DNA from: Aporrectodea caliginosa
Lineage: Eukaryota; Annelida; Clitellata; Crassiclitellata; Lumbricidae
Assembly: GCA_020284085.1 (NCBI GenBank)
Contig: JACEVL010000271.1
Span: 248,001-312,000 of the forward strand
Length of the DNA stretch: 64,000 nucleotides
Direction of reading: 5' to 3'
In this document: positions 59,533-64,000 of the stretch, one piece after another
Layout: each line of letters starts with the position of its first letter
Numbering within the stretch: position 1 is the stretch's first letter
The notes under the pieces: model-generated
Told to the model about the DNA's origin: nothing
Database searches by the model: none
The model's input: only the letters and a program-made list of their open reading frames with translations
Translations under genes and position numbers: made by a program

Positions 59533-60068
59533 CTGAATAAAAGTGACAACATGTTTATAGTAGAGTTAATATTCGTTTAATTTTCCGACTACTGTGACAC
59601 ACTTACAAACGTATCAGAGAGCTGTTATTGTAACTGTTACTGTAAATATGACAATATATATAAAATCATCGGTAACAAGTTACTTCTCGGTGCGATAATT
59701 GTCTACTCTCAACGTAAATTCTAATCAGTCTTGTATGCGAGACATAAAACTTCGAGACCGAGACAGTGTAGACCGAGATCGAGATCAAGGCAGTTGGGAA
59801 CGAGACCTATAGACCGAGACACGAGGTCCAAGACAGTTCAACACTGAGGTGTTTAGGCATTTAGTCCACAGGGTAACACAGATAACAGAATAAACAATAA
59901 AAACCACTTGGATCCAAATCCAGAAACAATTGTTCTCTCAACTGTTGTCTACTACTAGGAGCAAGTCACTGAAGTCACCTGAATAGTATAAAGAAATTAA
60001 ATATTTCAGGCATTCTAAGATCTTCTAAGCGATTCAGGCCATACAGGTTGAGAGACGACTAGATTTGT

Positions 60069-60329
60069 TTAAATCGTTTCGCGTATGGTAGCTTTACACC
60101 AGCGGCAAATGGCACACCATTTCTTTTGTTTATTCATGACTTTAAATTGCTTGAATGCAAATTTGTCTATTTCAGGTTCTTCATGAGACATTTTATGATT
60201 TTGTCCGGATAGAAATCGACGTAAAGTAGCAATATCTGTTAAGCTAGTGTTAACAAGAAAGACTGCTTTCCAAACTTCCGGTGTGGTTAGCACCTCCGTC
60301 TTATTAGTTATTACATCGGCACAGGGCAA
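60069..60329 (-). CDS. Unknown 86-codon open frame, R2 copy
   Basis: Inverted identical-length copy of 39787-40047. Same comments apply. Confidence 0.3.
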   Translation of the reverse strand: MPCADVITNKTEVLTTPEVWKAVFLVNTSLTDIATLRRFLSGQNHKMSHEEPEIDKFAFKQFKVMNKQKKWCAICRWCKATIRETI

Positions 60330-61378
60330 TTTTTTAGCGCAAGAAGTTCAGAACTAAAGAGAGTTTGTGCAAGAACTATTGAGACCGCTTCTAGAAAAGA
60401 ACAAGACTTTCGCTTCAAGACAGTTTCAAAAAAGTCAAGAAATGACCGCGAGAGCGATACTGAGACACTAGAGTTACTAGTTATCAATATGCAAATGCTG
60501 GCTTAATTTCATACTACAATTACTGGCTTATTTTCATACTACAATTACTGGCTTAATTTTGCAATGCCGGTATAAGAATAATCTAGTCCAAGTACAGGTC
60601 AAAGGTCAAACGACCGCCTCAGGCAAAACAGACAGCCATTAAAGCTGCGCAAAGGTCTTTTCAATGGTTGCCCTTCTTAGAGGGGGCGTACGTGTGCCTA
60701 CCCCTCCCCTCCATTCTTCTTTCACTCTGCACGCCTTAGCAAAGCTCATTGAATATTCATTATTTGCACGCTGTGCATTCTATTTGGGCCTTTCACACGC
60801 ATATGCGTGCAGCCAATTTTTATACAAGCAAGATACCAATTCTTGCATGTAGCACTCAATTTTTACTCACTAGCCGTCATCTACCGCCCATACTCATCAT
60901 CCATCTTTGCTCATGCATTGCCAAGGCGCCCATTTTTGCATCTTTTCATACTACAATCAAGCTGCCATTGTTTTGGCCATTTTCACATAGCTCACATTTA
61001 AGCTTGGAGTCCAACACGGCTAGGCTTTGCTCTCGTAGCTGCACTTGCATTCTTTTACATGTGCATTGTTTGGCATATAGCAATTTACACTTAGGTCAAC
61101 TTTAATGGTAGAGGCCATTACACGCAAGCATTCAATTATTTTGGACCATACAACCATTTTCTCTTAGGCACGCACACATTTTTAGGCTCAAGCCTACAAC
61201 TACAAACCTTGCAACTCCATCTTCGTCACCCAGCAAGGCGCGCAAGCACTTAGTGTGGAAGCCAAGGCAACCAGTGTTTGCGCTGGCATGCCATTACAGC
61301 TCTTGCCTGACCATTTAGCGTTGAATATTTAGTACTTGCAGCCTCTTTTGAGGCAGAAACGCATTTTACATTTAAGCG

Positions 61379-64000
61379 TAGCATTAAAAGATTAAATGTC
61401 TACTAAACATGCTCCTTCACATGGTAAAGCTGCCAGATCGGAAAAAATTCATACGTCTATTATTCTCTAATTTGAACTATAACTAGCAATATGCGAAAAA
61501 CGCCACGCGTTTGAGGTGTACAGACATTTCTAGTGAGCAAAAAGGGCTGATGAAGAGTGCAACTTAGTATTAAAATTTATATGTCTGTCAAGCAAGTAAT
61601 GAAAGAGGACGAGCCGTCTTTCAAAAATGCAAAGTCAGCTAAGCTTCTCCGTCTATAGTGATATTTTTAGTGTAAAGACGGATGCTAAATTCACTTTAAG
61701 CGATGAATGTGTGAGCAGTTGCAAGCCAAGAGCTCTGTGCAAGTGTAAAAGGGCATAAGGCAAATGAATATTCAATGGGCTTGCCGCTTTGGTCACCCTT
61801 GTAAAACGAGGCAAGCCCAAAGAATGTCTTGCTGCCTAAGAGTAAAAGGTTTTAGCTCTAATTCAATGCAAGCGCACAAAACCATCGCAATTTGTACCTA
61901 CTGAATAATAAATTGGTCTTAGTCAGCCTTGAAAAACAAGGCGAGCTCAAAGAATAGCCGCTTAAATGTAAAATGCGTTTCTGCCTCAAAAGAGGCTGCA
62001 AGTACTAAATATTCAACGCTAAAATGGTCAGGCAAGAGCTGTAATGGCATGCAAGCGCAAACACTGGTTGCCTTGGCTTCCACACTAAGTGCTTGCGCGC
62101 CTTGCTGGGTGACGAAGATGGAGTTGCAAGGTTTGTAGTTGTAGGCTTGAGCCTAAAATGTGTGCGTGCCTAAGAGAAAATGGTTGTATGGTCCAAAATA
62201 ATTGAATGCTTGCGTGTAATGGCCTCTACCATTAAAGTTGACCTAAGTGTAAATTGCTATATGCCAAACAATGCACATGTAAAAGAATGCAAGTGCAGCT
62301 ACGAGAGCAAAGCCTAGCCGTGTTGGACTCCAAGCTTAAATGTGAGCTATGTGAAAATGGCCAAAACAATGGCAGCTTGATTGTAGTATGAAAAGATGCA
62401 AAAATGGGCGCCTTGCAATGCATGAGCAAAGATGGATGATGAGTATGGGCGGTAGATGACGGCTAGTGAGTAAAAATTGAGTGCTACATGCAAGAATTGG
62501 TATCTTGCTTGTATAAAAATTGGCTGCACGCATATGCGTGTGAAAGGCCCAAATAGAATGCACAGCGTGCAAATAATGAATATTCAATGAGCTTTGCTAA
62601 GGCGTGCAGAGTGAAAGAAGAATGGAGGGGAGGGGTAGGCACACGTACGCCCCCTCTAAGAAGGGCAACCATTGAAAAGACCTTTGCGCAGCTTTAATGG
62701 CTGTCTGTTTTGCCTGAGGCGGTCGTTTGACCTTTGACCTGTACTTGGACTAGATTATTCTTATACCGGCATTGCAAAATTAAGCCAGTAATTGTAGTAT
62801 GAAAATAAGCCAGTAATTGTAGTATGAAATTAAGCCAGCATTTGCATATTGATAACTAGTAACTCTAGTGTCTCAGTATCGCTCTCGCGGTCATTTCTTG
62901 ACTTTTTTGAAACTGTCTTGAAGCGAAAGTCTTGTTCTTTTCTAGAAGCGGTCTCAATAGTTCTTGCACAAACTCTCTTTAGTTCTGAACTTCTTGCGCT
63001 AAAAAATTGCCCTGTGCCGATGTAATAACTAATAAGACGGAGGTGCTAACCACACCGGAAGTTTGGAAAAGCAGTCTTTCTTGTTAACACTAGCTTAACA
63101 GATATTGCTACTTTACGTCGATTTCTATCCGGACAAAATCATAAAATGTCTCATGAAGAACCTGAAATAGACAAATTTGCATTCAAGCAATTTAAAGTCA
63201 TGAATAAACAAAAGAAATGGTGTGCCATTTGCCGCTGGTGTAAAGCTACCATACGCGAAACGATTTAAACAAATCTAGTCGTCTCTCAACCTGTATGGCC
63301 TGAATCGCTTAGAAGATCTTAGAATGCCTGAAATATTTAATTTCTTTATACTATTCAGGTGATCGGCCTACAATTGAGACAACAATTGTTTTGGTGATTT
63401 GGGTCCAAGTTGTTTTTATTGTTTATTCTGTAATCAGTGCCACCCTGTGGACTAAATGCCGAAAAGCGTGAGTGACTCGGTTTTGAACTGTCTTGGACCT
63501 TGTATCTCGGTCTAGGTCTAGTTCCCCACTGTCTCGGTCTCGGTCTCCAAATTTTATGTCTCGCATACAAGACTGATTAGAATTTACGTTGACAGTAGAC
63601 AATTATCGCAGAAGTCGATGTTTTATAAATCATCATATTTACAATTGCAATTACAATTTTAGCTCTCTGATAAGTGCGTGTGTCACAGTAGTCGGGAAAA
63701 TAAACGAATATTAACTTTTCTATAAACATTTGTCACTTTTATTCAGATGAAGGTGACCCGAAGCCACAGAAAAGAAGTAAACAAAGTCTATTAGGAGAAA
63801 AAACTAACGAAAATGATCTCCTGAGAATGGAAATCGAAATGGAAAGGACTGAGAAAGAGAGTTTGCTGTTTGCAAATGAACAGCTGAGAATTAATGCATT
63901 CAAGGAAGTACAGGTTAATAAGACTTTGAAAGAAGAACTGAGTAATGCGGAAGCTAATATAGTAAGACTAAAACAAGAGTTGGGCAAAAATAAAATCGCA
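61379..64000 (+). repeat. Direct copy D of the start of arm L
   Basis: Matches 38160-40780 in direct orientation and runs off the window. With R2 it forms a second palindrome with a spacer of about 590 bp (61378-61964). D agrees with R2 against L up to about 63010, then with L against R2 from about 63360. Confidence 0.9.
63747..64000 (+). pseudogene. Heptad exon 2, D copy (partial)
   Basis: The acceptor CTTTTATTCAG ends at 63746 and the exon runs to the window edge. It appears identical to the start of 40524-41278. Whether it carries the frameshift cannot be seen because the window ends first. Confidence 0.75.

Overview
This window is animal nuclear DNA. It has AT-rich sequence, genes split by GT-AG introns, a RING/B-box/coiled-coil plus NHL-repeat (TRIM-NHL) gene family, CR1-like LINEs, tRNA-derived SINEs, and Tc1/mariner, hAT-like and Helitron-like elements. 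An invertebrate is most likely. The SINE/LINE tail GCGCTATATAAAT and the frequent word TAGGCCTA made me think of invertebrate deuterostomes, but that is a weak guess from memory. I found no prokaryotic or organellar genes.

The organising theme is one locally amplified TRIM-NHL gene. Its exon plan can be read directly because every junction carries a GT-AG site in phase 1. Exon 1 encodes RING, two B-boxes and a coiled coil. Exon 2 encodes heptads, including 63-bp repeats. Exon 3 is a 114-nt heptad exon. Exon 4 is the NHL propeller. Unit 1 (1165-11940, minus) and unit 2 (23211-28709, minus) are complete but each carries disabling changes. Unit 3 is a lone open NHL exon (31500-32377, plus). Unit 4 (40524-45947, plus) lacks exon 1 and is broken.

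From about 38.16 kb to the right edge, the unit 4 region is repeated in alternating orientation. Arm L is at 38.16-48.39 kb (plus). A partial inverted copy R1 is at 49.03-51.6 kb. A nearly full inverted copy R2 is at 51.65-61.38 kb. A new direct copy D starts at 61.38 kb and runs off the end. The R1/R2 junction holds degenerate AT-rich sequence. D resembles R2 at its start and L further on. This is either a nested palindromic amplification with gene conversion or an assembly of haplotypes and palindromic reads.

Introns and flanks are packed with transposons whose insertion sites can often be checked against an unoccupied paralogue. Examples are a TA-duplicating element just upstream of unit 1 exon 1, a LINE with a 9-bp target duplication beside an exon 3 acceptor, and three elements with 8-bp duplications. 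The most unusual are two elements with 9-bp target duplications whose long inverted arms are built from 15-18-bp tandem repeats and whose interiors share a GATTGATGA minisatellite. One of them contains a Helitron-like insert, giving a three-layer nest inside a TRIM-NHL intron.

The stretches 20.95-22.3, 35.3-37.3 and 38.1-39.7 kb hold nothing I recognise.
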